In this document: positions 33,555 through 44,100 of the stretch, piece after piece
Numbering within the stretch: the stretch's first letter is position 1
Layout of the letters: every line of letters starts with the position of its first letter
Source of the DNA: Sphingobacteriaceae bacterium
Lineage (GTDB): Bacteria > Bacteroidota > Bacteroidia > B-17B0 > Aurantibacillaceae
Direction of reading: 5' to 3'
Assembly: GCA_016709575.1 (NCBI GenBank)
Contig: JADJMM010000002.1
Coordinates: 496,001-560,000, forward strand
DNA length: 64,000 nt
Position numbers and translations under genes: made by a program
Notes under the pieces: generated by a model
Told to the model about the DNA's origin: nothing
The model's database searches: none
What the model saw: the letters and a program-made list of their open reading frames with translations, nothing else

Positions 33555-36500
33555 TTAATCTACTTTCGATTGGCGAGGTAAACAATTCACATGGCCGATG
33601 TATTGGTGCACGTTACCTTGCATATCTTTCACTAATATTTTGTAAACATACACACCTTGCTCTGCTACTTTAGCAGCGCTTCCTTTTACAGAACCATCCC
33701 AACCTTTTTGGAACTCATCGCTGGTGAAAACAATTTCACCCCAACGATCGAAAATGTACATCTTGTAAGAACTCTCATCGATGCCCACACCTTTTGGTTG
33801 GAAGATATCATTCACGTTGTTACCATCCGGTGTAAATGTATTCGGGATGTATAATGCATACTCCGGTAAAATCTCAATCTTATGCATTACAGTATCTCTA
33901 CAACCTTTATCATTAAAGGCCACTAACCATACACTATAACTACCACCGTTTTCATAAAAGTGTGAAGGATTTACAACGGTTGAGTTATTCGTAGAACTAG
34001 CAATATCCCCAAAATCCCAATAGTAACTATTGGCTCCAACTGATAAGTTCGTGAATGATATATTAGGGTCTAGTATTGTAGACTCCCAAGGATTTGCTGT
34101 GAATTCCGCAATAGGTACCGGATAAACTTCTATATAATTAGTTGCCACTGTATCACGCTTACAGCCGAATTGATTAAAGATTGATAAGCTTATACTATAA
34201 AAACCTGCGTTCGGGTATATCCAATTATTAACCGTTTGGCCACCCGCAGTTGATCCTCCGCCATTTCCTCCACCTAACGCCCAAACATAAGTATCATTAC
34301 TTCCGTTTGAAGTTGCATTAAAGTTTACAGTAAGCGGCGCACAGCCTTTAAGGATGTCGGCAGTAAATGAACCTGAAGGAAGTGGATTTACATTTACTGT
34401 AAACACTGCCGTAGCGCCGGGGTTTGTACAACCATCGTTAATATTTACAGTGTAGATGTTTGGTGTAGTTGGATAATTTCCGGTAACAGTGATGTTGGAT
34501 GCTGTTGAACCACCTGTCCATGCATATGTATATGGACCACCATTACCAATACTTGTGATAGTAGGATTTAAGAACGCCTGACTACCGTGACACACTGTTG
34601 TTACTCCACCTGTTGCTAATAATTGCGGGCGAACATTAATAGTAATTGTTTTTGGATTTACAGTACAACCATTAGCATCAACCATCGATACCACATACTG
34701 AGTTGTTACAGTTGGTGTTTCAGTGTGAGGGCCACCACCAACAAGTGTTGATGGATTCCATGAATAAGTATAAGCCGGAGTTCCACCTGCCCCTGCAGCG
34801 TAAATCTGAGTTAATTCGCCATAACAAATTGTTGGATTAGTACTCACATTTAATACTAACATGTTTGGCTGAATTACATTAACCACACCATTGGTTGTAC
34901 ACCCGTAGGCATCTGTTACTGTTGCTGAGTAAACACCAGCACCAACACCATTTACATTTTGTGTAGTAGATGCGCTCGGGTTATTCCAGATATAAGCAAA
35001 TGGCAAGGTACCTGAAGTAACGTTAATGGCCATTGAACCATTTTGCTGACCAAAACATAATGGCGCTGTAAAACTCATCGATGCAAGTACAGGTCCGGGT
35101 GCATTTGGTACATTCACCGATTGAGTGATGATACAACCTTTACTATCTACTATGGTACAACTCCAGGTATTTGAAGAAAGACCTGTTGCTACCGGTGTAA
35201 CTTGTATTGCAGGGGTGTTCCAGTTATAAGTATAACCTGGTGTTCCTCCACTCACATTCACCGTTGCACTTCCGTTAGCATTACCACAAGTTGCAGGCGT
35301 GGCGCTTGCTGATGCAACCAAAGCACTTGGCTCTGTTACCACATACACACCACTTGTTGTACAAGACTTAGTGTCTGTTACCAGTAATGAATAAGTACCG
35401 GCTGCTAAATTCGTAATCACTGCATTGGCAGGTTGCGCAGGTGTCCACACCAAAGTGTAGGCAGGGCTACCGCCTGTTATAGTTGTGTTGATTTGTCCGG
35501 TGTTGTTACCGTTACAAGTTAAATGAGTTACACTAAAGCTGCTTATCGTTAACGGATTTGGTTGTGTAATGGTTACCTGTTGACTCGTTGGACAACCATT
35601 AGCATCGGTTACAAAACAAGTATAAGTACCCGGTGATAAACTAACTGCAATGGAAGAACTCTGCGCGCTTGGTGTCCAGTTATAATTATAACCAGGTGTG
35701 CCACCATTCACAAGCATAGTTGCTGAACCATTGCTAGCTCCGCTACACGTTACCAACGTTACATTTGTAATAGCACTCATTAACTGTGTTGGTTGAGTGA
35801 TTTGAACCGAGGCACTGGTAATACAACCAGCTGCATCTGTTATCGTAATAGAATGTAAACCTGCCGGTAAATTATTTACGTTTTGTGTGGTTTGTGCTAA
35901 GTATGACCATAACACACTTATCGTTCCAGTTCCTCCCGATATTGTTGTTATCGCTGAACCGTTATTTCCACCAAAACAACTTACCGCTGTGGTAGCTGTA
36001 ATCGCTAAACTTGGTCCTGATATATCATTAATGTTTGCAATTGCATTTACTGTACATCCATTCACATCCGTTACTGTTACGGTATAAGCTCCGGCCGTAA
36101 CGTTATTAATACAAGAGTTTGTAAATAATGGATTACTTGTCCATTGATAAACATATCCACCTGCTCCACCACCTGCTAATACACAAGCTGTACCGTTGGC
36201 CTGATTACAATTTGAGTTAGTGGAAGTAATGGCTGCTGTTAAAGCAGAAGGCTGAGTGATGACTGTTGTTAGTGTAGTTATACAACCTAAGTTGTCAGTC
36301 ACCTGTATAGTATGAGTACCCGGAGGTAATGTATTTACATTAGAGGTATTGTTTAAAGTTGGGAACCATAAGAAGTTATATGGACCCGTTCCACCACTAT
36401 AAGCAACATTACTGATACCGTTATTTAAACCAAAACACGTTACGTTAGTACTCGATATGGTAGCTAAGAGTGGTGTTGGTTGAGTAATAGTTACGTTAGC

Positions 36501-39500
36501 TGTTGCTGTACAACCTTTAGCATCTGTTATAGTGGCAATATAGTTTCCGGCTGCTAAATTATTTTCCGTTGAGCCTGTACCACCACTTGGTGACCAAGAG
36601 TATGTATACCCCGGTGTACCGCCCGCAGGAGCTACTGTTGCAAAACCGTTAGTATAACCCGCGCAACTTGCATTGCCTGAGGCAGTGATGCTGGCCGTTA
36701 GTAATGGCGGCTCTGTTATTGTAACTAAGGCTTGTGCCGTACAACTGTTTTGATCGGTTGCTAATAATGTATAATTACCAGGACAAAGACCTGTAATGCT
36801 TTGCGTCGTCAATGGTCCCGGACCACCTGTCCAGAAGTAAACCACAGCACCTACTGTATTCACAGCACTTCCGTTTGCCATACCGTTACAAGTTCCAAAA
36901 CAACTTACGTTTGTACTTGTTATAGCAGCGCTCATTTGTGCAGGATTTCCTAAAACAACGGATCCATTTACAACACAACCATTCGCATCTGTTACCGTTA
37001 CTAAATGATTGCCCGGACCAAGTCCTACAGGTGATTGCGCATTTGAACCTGATGGTACCCAGTTATAAGTATAACCCGGTGTACCGCCTAACACACCTGC
37101 ATTCGCTGTTCCGTTAGTGGCATTAAAACATAATGGATTAGTACCCGATACACTTAAAGTTAATACCGGCGGCTGGGTTATAGTTACACTTACTGATGCA
37201 CTACATCCATTCTGATCCGTTACTGTTGCTGTATGTACACCGGCCGGAAAATTCGTTCCTGTTCCTGTATTTTGTCCGTTACTCCATAAATAAATATATG
37301 GTGCTGTTCCACCACTTACGCTCGTTGTTGCTACACCGTTATTACCTCCAAAACAACTCACGTTGGTAAAGCCTGTAATAGCCATACTCGGACCCGCTGC
37401 ATTTGGTATAGTGGCTGCACTGGTGAAAATACAACCGTTTGCATCCTGAACATTTACAGTATAGGTTCCTGCTGCAGCTCCTGATAATACAGGGCCGGTT
37501 TGGGTTGTACTCCAAGTATAAGTATATCCAGGAGTTCCGCCAGTTGCTGTTATTGTTGCACTACCATTTGATTGATTACAATTTGCTGTTGTTACTGTTG
37601 ATGTAACTGTTACCGATGTAGGCTGGGTTATGGTTACCGTGTTGGTTACAAAACATCCTTTGCTATCGGTTGTGGTTACTATGTATACACCCGCCGGTAA
37701 ATTTGGCGCTATTGCTGTTGTAGCTCCGCCCGGTGCCCATAAATAAGTTAATGGAGGTGTTCCCCCACCGTTATACACCGCTGTAGCACCACCATTATTA
37801 CCACCAAAACAAGTTACATTGGTTTGTGTAGTCATTACATCCAGTGGACCCGGCTCTGAAATACTGCCCGCCACTGTTGATGTACAACCAAATGCATCAG
37901 TTAATGTAACACTATAGGTTCCTATTGTAAGGTTAATAGCTGTTTGTGTGGTTTGTCCATTACTCCAGCTATAACTTATCGGAGCATTCATCGCCCCAAT
38001 AAAGCCTGCTGTCATACTTCCATTATTACCACCACTACAACTTACGTTTACACTCGCTGATATAACTGCTGTTCCACCCGGTGTAGAATTAATCACTACA
38101 CTTCCCGTACGGGTACATCCATTAGCATCCGTTACCGTTACACTATAAACACCATTAGCTAATGGGTTTGTTTGTGCAGAAGTACCGCCACCACCAGTCC
38201 AGTTGTAATTATAAAACGGTGTACCGCCACTTGCTGTTACAGAGGCTGTACCATTGGCCGCTGTACAATTTGCATTTGAACTACTAAAGCTTAAGGTTAT
38301 AACTGAAGGCTGAGTTACCTGAACAGATTGCGTTAATGTACAACCATTGTTGTCCTGTAAAGTAACATTGTATATCGCTGCTCCAACTCCGGTGAAATTA
38401 CCTGAGGCTTGCAAAGGACCGCCATTTAAACTATATAAATAAGGACCTGTTCCACCTGAACCTGCCGCTGTTATCGTACCGTTAGTACTTCCGTTACAAG
38501 TGGCCGGCAATGAACTTAAACTTAATGTTAAGGCTGTTGGTTGAGCAATAGTAACTGTTACTGTTGTCATACAACCTGCCGCATCTTTTACTAAAGCCGA
38601 ATAAGCACCTGCTACTAAACCTGCAAAAACACCACTACCACTTGTGGCATTTGTAGGTATTAAAGTATAACTATAACCCGGTGTTCCTCCTGCAGTATTT
38701 ATTGTGAAACTTCCGTTCGCACCACCAAAACAACTTACATTGTTGATGGCTCCTACACTCGATACAGGACTACCTGTATTTCCTACGTTATAAGTCACAG
38801 TTAATGTACACGTGTTGGCATCGATAATCGTTACCGTATGCGTTCCTGCCAATAAACCTGAAGTAAAGGCATTAGTTGAGAACGGACTTCCATTCCATGA
38901 ATATTGATAAGGCGCTAAGCCACCTGTTACGCCTGTTAAAGTTGCACTACCATTTGCATTACCACAATTGGCATTTGTGCTGTTAATGGTTGCTGTTACA
39001 GGTCCTGTAATGTTTCCAATGTTGAATGTGCTTGTTTGGATACAACCATTGTTATCCATCACTAATGCAGTATGCGTTCCACTTGTTAACGGACTTGCAA
39101 TGTTAGCTGATCCAACTCCATCTACTGAATAAGTATACACCGGGGTTCCACCACTTCCTGTTATGGTTACACTACCTACTGAACCGGCACATGAATTAGG
39201 TGCCACTACCGTTGCAATGTTTAAAAGCGTTGGTTGTGTGATAATAGCTGTTGTGTTAAATAAACAGTTATTGTTATCTCTTACAGTTACTGTATAAGTA
39301 CCTGCTGTTAATCCAGTAAAATTACCACTACCACCAAACGGACCGCCGTTAAGTGAGTAAACATATCCAGGGCTACCACCTCCTGCTGCCGCTGTAATGG
39401 AACCGTTAGTTCCTGCGTTACAACTTACAGGTGTAGGCGTTAAGGTTAAGGTTAACTGAGAAGGCTGAGTTAATACAATCGTAACTGTTGTTACACAACC

Positions 39501-42500
39501 TACTGCATCTCTTACTATCACATTATAACTCTGTGCTGTTAATCCTGTGAAGTTTCCTGTTGTGTTTGTGCTTCCTACCGGATTTAATGTATAGCTATAT
39601 CCAGGTGATCCGCCCGTTGTGTTTACACTGAAACTTCCGTTATTACCACCAAAACAACTAATGTTAACTGAGGCTGATATTGTAGAAACAGGACTTCCTG
39701 TATTATTAATATTAAAACTTAATGTGTAAGTACAATTGTTATTATCCCTTACTACAACTGTATGTGTTCCTGCTGCTAATCCTGAAGTATTGTTAGATAA
39801 ACTAAACGGACCTCCATTGAATGAATATTGATATGGTGCTACCCCGCCTACTACTGAACTTACCGTAGCACTACCATTAGCGTTACCGCAAGTAGCATTG
39901 CCTGTATTCACTACAGCTGAGGATGGTCCTGCTACCATCGTGATGTTAAAGTTACCGGTAATAATACAACCGTTATTATCCATCACTGTAGCAATATAAC
40001 TACCAGCCGCTAAACCTGTAGCTAAGCTTGGAGTAGATACACTATTTACTGAATATGAATATACCGGCGTTCCACCAGTTACGCTCAGTGTTGCTGCTCC
40101 TACTGATCCAACACAAGTAGTTGGCGCTGTTGTAAATGTTATAGCTAATGGCGTTGGCTGAGTAATAGTTGTTGTGCTTGTACGTGTACAACCGTTGTTG
40201 TCCATTACTGTTACACTATACACACCCGCTGCTAAATTTGTAAAGCTACCACTACCACCAAACGGACCACCGTTTAATGAATACTGATAAGGTGATGTTC
40301 CACCGCCACCTACCGCGGTTATCTGACCGTTAGTACCTGCATTACAGCTAACTGCTGCCGGTGTTAAATTTAAAGTTAAGGCTGGTGCCTGTGGAATATT
40401 AACTACTACTGTGGTTAAACATCCTGCTGCGTCCCGTACCGTTACAGTATAAGACTGAGCTGTTAAACCAGTAAAGATACCTATACCATTGGTGATTCCT
40501 GTTGGTGTTAAAGTATAGTTATAGCCCGGGGTTCCGCCTGTTGTGTTTACCGTGAAACTTCCTGTAGCGCTACCATTACATGTTACACTATTACTTGCAG
40601 CTATAACCGCTACAGGACTTCCTGCATTAGTTACTACATAAGCGATACTTAATGTACAAGTATTGGCATCTCTTACAATAACAGTATAGTTACCGGCTGC
40701 TAAACCTGTAATATTATTTGTGGTTACAAACGGACCACCATTCCATGAATACTGATATGGACCTGTACCACCTGCTACTGCCGTTACTGTTGCACTACCA
40801 TTTGGATTACCACAAATTGCATTTGTCACTGCCACAGTCGCTGCCGCAGGGCCAGTTACTGTTCCAATTACAAAACTTGAATTGATTAAACAGCCATTGG
40901 CATCACGTACTATTACAGGATAACTTCCACTTGCTAATCCTACTGCTGTACTACCCGAGGCTACACCATTTATTGAATAACTATACGCCGCTGTACCACC
41001 TGTTACTCCTATTGTTACAGTACCTGCTGATCCCACACATGAACTTGGTGTTGTTGTGAAACTCAATGCCGTTGGGCCAGGTATATTTATTATTGTTACC
41101 GTTTTGCTAAATGTACATCCTTGACTATCTATCACACCTATCGTATACGTACCTGGCGCCAAGTTCGTCAAACTCGTTGTCGTACTATATGGACCTCCAT
41201 TTACGTTAAAACTATAACTCGGTGTACCTCCTGTTACAACACCTATACCTATAGCCCCATTATTATTACTACAAATCGCGTTCGTAAATGTAGTAGCTAA
41301 GGCTGTGATCGGAGGAGTGTTGGTTAAGGTTACTGTATAATTAGTTCTACAACCCAGATTGTTTACCATTGTGATGGTATATGTTCCCGCGCCAAGAGCT
41401 GTTACTGTTTGTGTTGGCATCGGTCCGTTATTCAAACTATAACTTGTAATTGTTTGTCCGGGACCACTAGTATTAGCAATGTAAATTATTCCATTATTTA
41501 AACCACACGAAGGATTAGTAAAACTAATTACTCCCGTTGGTTGGGGATTGATGTTTACTACAGCTGTTGCCTGAACTGTACATATTCCCACAGTACCTCT
41601 AACAGTATAAGTAATATTAGCAACCGGGGTTGATACTACATTTGGCCCAGTGTTTGTATTTAATGTTGCGCCTGGAGTCCAAGTATAGGTGTTGGCGCCC
41701 GAAACACTAAGGTTAACAGAGCTACCCAAACAAACTGAAGTAGGAGTTGGGGTGACCGTTAGAGGCGGTGTTGCAAAGTTGGCCGGTAAATTTATTGAAA
41801 CAGTTCCTCTACAACCTGTAACGGTATTTAAAACAGTTGCTGTATAAACACCACCAACATTCGCTGTAATTGGATTTATATGTGTACTACCAACAATTCC
41901 CGGGCCAGTCCAAGTATAAGTATGTCCGGCAGGGCCAGGTGATGCAGTAATTACTGCGCTAGGCTGTGTACATGTTAGAGGGTTTGAAATTGCAATTGTT
42001 GGTGTAAATGTAGTTACACAAGGCACATTAGTAGTTACAATTGTTGTCGCCGGTGGACAACCTGCTTTAGTAACGGTTGCTGTATATACCCCACACTGAT
42101 TTACAACAGCAGTTGCAGTATTTGCTCCACTTACAATTCCCGGACCTGACCAAGTATAAGAAAGCGGACTTGTAGTAGAAGTTATGATAACATTTGCTGT
42201 TCCGCCTCCGCAACCGATTGGAGAACTTGAAGCAGTATTTACAGCTGTTGCTGTTAGTGGACCACAAGGTAGAGGACAATTTGCGAAATCTCCTGCACCA
42301 TAACTATTGGTTGAAACGTTAGTGAAAGAAACAGTTGTTCCTGTCATATTTCCAACATACAAACCACCAGTATTACTTACAATAACTTGATTTCCAACAA
42401 TAGCAAATCCACCACCTGCAGAAATATTACCCATACCCGTCATGTTATAAGTACACTGAGCAATTCCGGCAGGACTATACATTGTCATGGACTGAGGCGT

Positions 42501-43004
42501 TGTCGTTTTTAAAACATAAAAATTACAGCAATTATCTACAACAAGGTCATAAGGACCGCCACCACCAAAAGATGCAATTGTAGTTAGCAGTGTAGAAGGA
42601 CCTGAACCATTTGTAACATAAACTTGTCCTGTTCCACCAACTAAGTTGTACGAACAACCAGGACCAGAACCAATATTCACAGCTGAGGCGTTAGTTGTAG
42701 AAACTGTAGTAGTAATCCACGCAGTACCACTCCAATAAGCATAAAACCCGCCAATAGTTGTGAAATATGTTGTAGCCGGTGTTGCAGCAAAAATATTTGG
42801 ACCAACTGATAATCCGGTTCCTCCCAAAGGAACACCTGTGTTACTAGGGTTTGACGCACTAATTGGTAACAATGGATTATAAACCATTATCGGACTTGTG
42901 TGCATATACACCAAGCCATTAGGACAAGAAGGCATTTGAGAAAAAGATTTTAATGAACTTCCAAGTATCAAAAAAATCAAAAAGATTTTTACACTTTTTA
43001 TCAT
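33555..43004 (-). CDS. Giant SprB-repeat adhesin with PKD domains and T9SS type B C-terminal domain
   Basis: The frame opens at 43037, but ATG 43004 starts MIKSVKIFLIFLILGSSLKS, the signal peptide, giving about 3149 residues. After an N-terminal region without repeats (about 1-260) come further Ig-like units and then about 29 SprB-type repeats of 75-80 residues ('VSCFGGNNGSAT...GTPxYxYxW...AGTYTVTVTDANGC...ITQP'). Two PKD-like domains follow ('YWDFGD' core, roughly residues 2890-3060), then the gliding-motility type C-terminal domain 'YIPNTFTPDGNNVNDIF...YKMYIFDRWGEIVF...GVYVYKILVKDMQG'. It is secreted by T9SS and anchored or released at the surface, as with SprB. It is single-gene, with Cys pairs in most repeats. 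Confidence 0.95.
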   Translation of the reverse strand: MIKSVKIFLIFLILGSSLKSFSQMPSCPNGLVYMHTSPIMVYNPLLPISASNPSNTGVPLGGTGLSVGPNIFAATPATTYFTTIGGFYAYWSGTAWITTTVSTTNASAVNIGSGPGCSYNLVGGTGQVYVTNGSGPSTLLTTIASFGGGGPYDLVVDNCCNFYVLKTTTPQSMTMYSPAGIAQCTYNMTGMGNISAGGGFAIVGNQVIVSNTGGLYVGNMTGTTVSFTNVSTNSYGAGDFANCPLPCGPLTATAVNTASSSPIGCGGGTANVIITSTTSPLSYTWSGPGIVSGANTATAVVNQCGVYTATVTKAGCPPATTIVTTNVPCVTTFTPTIAISNPLTCTQPSAVITASPGPAGHTYTWTGPGIVGSTHINPITANVGGVYTATVLNTVTGCRGTVSINLPANFATPPLTVTPTPTSVCLGSSVNLSVSGANTYTWTPGATLNTNTGPNVVSTPVANITYTVRGTVGICTVQATAVVNINPQPTGVISFTNPSCGLNNGIIYIANTSGPGQTITSYSLNNGPMPTQTVTALGAGTYTITMVNNLGCRTNYTVTLTNTPPITALATTFTNAICSNNNGAIGIGVVTGGTPSYSFNVNGGPYSTTTSLTNLAPGTYTIGVIDSQGCTFSKTVTIINIPGPTALSFTTTPSSCVGSAGTVTIGVTGGTAAYSYSINGVASGSTAVGLASGSYPVIVRDANGCLINSSFVIGTVTGPAAATVAVTNAICGNPNGSATVTAVAGGTGPYQYSWNGGPFVTTNNITGLAAGNYTVIVRDANTCTLSIAYVVTNAGSPVAVIAASNSVTCNGSATGSFTVNTTGGTPGYNYTLTPTGITNGIGIFTGLTAQSYTVTVRDAAGCLTTVVVNIPQAPALTLNLTPAAVSCNAGTNGQITAVGGGGTSPYQYSLNGGPFGGSGSFTNLAAGVYSVTVMDNNGCTRTSTTTITQPTPLAITFTTAPTTCVGSVGAATLSVTGGTPVYSYSVNSVSTPSLATGLAAGSYIATVMDNNGCIITGNFNITMVAGPSSAVVNTGNATCGNANGSATVSSVVGGVAPYQYSFNGGPFSLSNNTSGLAAGTHTVVVRDNNNCTYTLSFNINNTGSPVSTISASVNISCFGGNNGSFSVNTTGGSPGYSYTLNPVGSTNTTGNFTGLTAQSYNVIVRDAVGCVTTVTIVLTQPSQLTLTLTPTPVSCNAGTNGSITAAAGGGSPGYVYSLNGGPFGGSGNFTGLTAGTYTVTVRDNNNCLFNTTAIITQPTLLNIATVVAPNSCAGSVGSVTITGSGGTPVYTYSVDGVGSANIASPLTSGTHTALVMDNNGCIQTSTFNIGNITGPVTATINSTNANCGNANGSATLTGVTGGLAPYQYSWNGSPFSTNAFTSGLLAGTHTVTIIDANTCTLTVTYNVGNTGSPVSSVGAINNVSCFGGANGSFTINTAGGTPGYSYTLIPTNATSGSGVFAGLVAGAYSALVKDAAGCMTTVTVTIAQPTALTLSLSSLPATCNGSTNGTITAAGSGGTGPYLYSLNGGPLQASGNFTGVGAAIYNVTLQDNNGCTLTQSVQVTQPSVITLSFSSSNANCTAANGTASVTASGGTPFYNYNWTGGGGTSAQTNPLANGVYSVTVTDANGCTRTGSVVINSTPGGTAVISASVNVSCSGGNNGSMTAGFIGAMNAPISYSWSNGQTTQTAINLTIGTYSVTLTDAFGCTSTVAGSISEPGPLDVMTTQTNVTCFGGNNGGATAVYNGGGTPPLTYLWAPGGATTAIAPNLPAGVYIVTTTDSKGCFVTNTVTITQPTSVTVTSTVTTANCNQSNGSATITATGGTPGYTYTWSTTQTGPVLSGAAAGTYTVNVQDANGCIFTSAATIPNAAGPSMAITGFTNVSCFGGNNGVATTSVSGGTAPYIYLWSNGQNTGTGTNFPAGVHTATVTDQNGCSASVSVTITQPPVLTLSVSGTNPLCFNATNGTANAGVLGGTPGYTYNWVPSGSNAQSPVGLGPGNHLVTVTDANGCVVNGSVVLGNPAQMSAAITSTNVSCFGTCNGMANGSAVNTVGAVVYFWTGGPGPLTTQSITGLCPGNYTLLATDQNSCTAQALVTITEPPLLTASITASGNASCAGYTNGFATVAPAGGTPGYTYSWSPSGGTGSTENNLAAGNYIATITDAKGCTATANVTITQPTPLLATISSTNVTCFGLNNGISNVAYSGGTGPYNFLWFPTLNNTSNVNTLPPGTHTIQVTDNLGCITTLTTVITQPSALTAAITSTNSNCNQANGTACVLAGGGAGGYVYQWTSNPLFTNSCINNVTAGAYTVTVTDVNGCTVNAIANINDISGPSLAITATTAVSCFGGNNGSAITTISGGTGTISVLWSYLAQTTQNVNNLPAGLHSITITDAAGCITSASVQITQPTQLMSAITNVTLVTCSGASNGSATMLVNGGTPGYNYNWTPSAQSSSIAVSLSPGTYTCFVTDANGCPTSQQVTITQPNPLTISSFSVTHLTCNGNNTGQINTTITGGSPAYTLVWTPAQPANAVITNLAAGTYSLLVTDTKSCTTSGVYVVTEPSALVASASATPATCGNANGSATVNVSGGTPGYTYNWNTPAIQVTPVATGLSSNTWSCTIVDSKGCIITQSVNVPNAPGPVLASMSFTAPLCFGQQNGSMAINVTSGTLPFAYIWNNPSASTTQNVNGVGAGVYSATVTDAYGCTTNGVVNVIQPNMLVLNVSTNPTICYGELTQIYAAGAGGTPAYTYSWNPSTLVGGGPHTETPTVTTQYVVSMVDANGCTVNPKTITINVRPQLLATGGVTTVCHGSQAFLNPTITSIGNGGPYTYAWTGGSTASNITVTGNYPTTPNIYTVNINDGCTNPGATAVFTVNVNPLPSGSFTADILKGCAPLTVNFNATSNGSNDTYVWALGGGNGGGSTAGGQTVNNWIYPNAGFYSISLSIFNQFGCKRDTVATNYIEVYPVPIAEFTANPWESTILDPNISFTNLSVGANSYYWDFGDIASSTNNSTVVNPSHFYENGGSYSVWLVAFNDKGCRDTVMHKIEILPEYALYIPNTFTPDGNNVNDIFQPKGVGIDESSYKMYIFDRWGEIVFTSDEFQKGWDGSVKGSAAKVAEQGVYVYKILVKDMQGNVHQYIGHVNCLPRQSKVD
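38310..41080 (-). repeat. Three tandem 0.92-kb super-repeats inside the SprB-repeat gene
   Basis: Four distinct SprB repeat types (starting TPSSCVGSAG; AICGNPNGSAT; SVTCNGSATGSF; PAAVSCNAGTNG) recur in the same order three times, with unit starts near 41078, 40160 and 39230 and the block end near 38310. The period is about 920 bases (307 residues). Later copies read TTCVGSVG/ATCGNANGSAT/ISCFGGNNGSF/PVSCNAGTNG and NSCAGSVG/ANCGNANGSAT/VSCFGGANGSF/PATCNGSTNG. Confidence 0.75.
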
Positions 43005-43170
43005 GGGATGTGAGTTTAAATTATCTGACATAGTCAAGTACTAAATGTATAATAATTTCGGAGAAAATTGTCTTTTTCTACTAAGCAAGAGCTCTGATTA
43101 ACTCATTGTAAACTCAGTCTTACTCAAGGAGCATAAAAAGTAGTCGAAAAACCCTTTGATTTTGAGGCTT

Positions 43171-44100
43171 TTAATAAAACAGGGAAGGGTTGCTAAAAGC
43201 GTTAAAATAGAGGCTGGGTTTCTTGATTTTTTGTCCTGATTTATATAAAAATTGGTTACCGTTTTCGTCTAGCATGGGAATGTGGCAGTTTATTGGCTTA
43301 TACCATTTACGAGGAAGAAAAATCATATCGTGAATTAAACGGTTCTGAATTACATTTCTTACCTGTTCCGCATCAACACCAAAATTAAGTTGTGCGTTTT
43401 GTCCGTATCCAATATTTAATTTAAACTGCCCACTCAACAAACCGTGAGAATAATTTGTATACATCCCTCCTACAGTATCCATATAACCGATATAAGGAAA
43501 ATCTTTATTATCCCTAATAGAATTTCCCATTTTACCAGTCCACATGGTGCAATTAATTGCTGCTTGAAAAATATTTTTGTGCTGATATTGGATTAAAAAT
43601 GCACCTGTACGGAATCTATCTAACAAAGGATGGCCATACAAATCATTTTCACTTATCAAACTTACATTACCAAATTGTAACGCGATAGTTCCTGTGCTTT
43701 GCTTAGTTTTTATTTTATTGAAATATGCGTTATAAGAATAAGCAATAGAATATTTATGCTTTGTTTGATTAGAGACTGAAGTTAAAAACGGATTAAAATA
43801 CTTCTGCTTATCGCCAAATGCAATTACAGCTCCGGCCGAAGTCACCGCTTCGTTGTATTCAAATTTCGGACCTAAATTTTTCATATTGTGATAGACTCTC
43901 ACTTCAGCGTTTACCTGCACGAAATTGTAAAAATAATAGCCTTGTAAAGTTAATCCCATTCGGTGAAAACGATTTCCTACAGCAATCACCGCACCTACAT
44001 TAAAGCCGAAATGTTTGTTTCTTACAATTTGAGAAAATGAAAAAAAAGAAATCTCAAAAAAGAGAATAGTAAAAAGAAAATATTTTTTAACTCTTAGCAC
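43171..44100 (-). CDS. Exported protein, polymorphic toxin type 23 (Ntox23)-like
   Basis: A 309-residue protein with a signal peptide (about 1-24, ending FSFSQ). It starts with GTG at 44100, overlapping the end of aroK by 14 bases; no better start is in frame. The sequence 'VRVYHNMKNLGPKFEYNEAVTSAG', 'KYSIAYSYNAYFNKIKTKQSTGTIALQFGN', 'NDLYGHPLLDRFRTGAFLIQYQHKN' and 'CHIPMLDENGNQFLYKSGQKIKKPSLYFN' is what I recall for proteins annotated as polymorphic toxin type 23 domain in Bacteroidota. The strand-rich texture could equally be a surface or barrel-like protein. No immunity gene is visible beside it. It is co-directional with aroK and the haem genes. Confidence 0.5.
   Translation of the reverse strand: MLRVKKYFLFTILFFEISFFSFSQIVRNKHFGFNVGAVIAVGNRFHRMGLTLQGYYFYNFVQVNAEVRVYHNMKNLGPKFEYNEAVTSAGAVIAFGDKQKYFNPFLTSVSNQTKHKYSIAYSYNAYFNKIKTKQSTGTIALQFGNVSLISENDLYGHPLLDRFRTGAFLIQYQHKNIFQAAINCTMWTGKMGNSIRDNKDFPYIGYMDTVGGMYTNYSHGLLSGQFKLNIGYGQNAQLNFGVDAEQVRNVIQNRLIHDMIFLPRKWYKPINCHIPMLDENGNQFLYKSGQKIKKPSLYFNAFSNPSLFY

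Noticed and set aside
42067..42279. A 70-codon minus-strand frame inside the adhesin gene
   Set aside because: It is a shadow of the low-complexity repeat coding in another frame, rich in Ser, Cys and Lys, without a start context.
33555..43004. CRISPR-like regular repetition
   Set aside because: The repetition is at the protein level (SprB units of about 230 bases with diverged DNA) inside one long reading frame; there are no short identical repeats with unique spacers and no cas genes.
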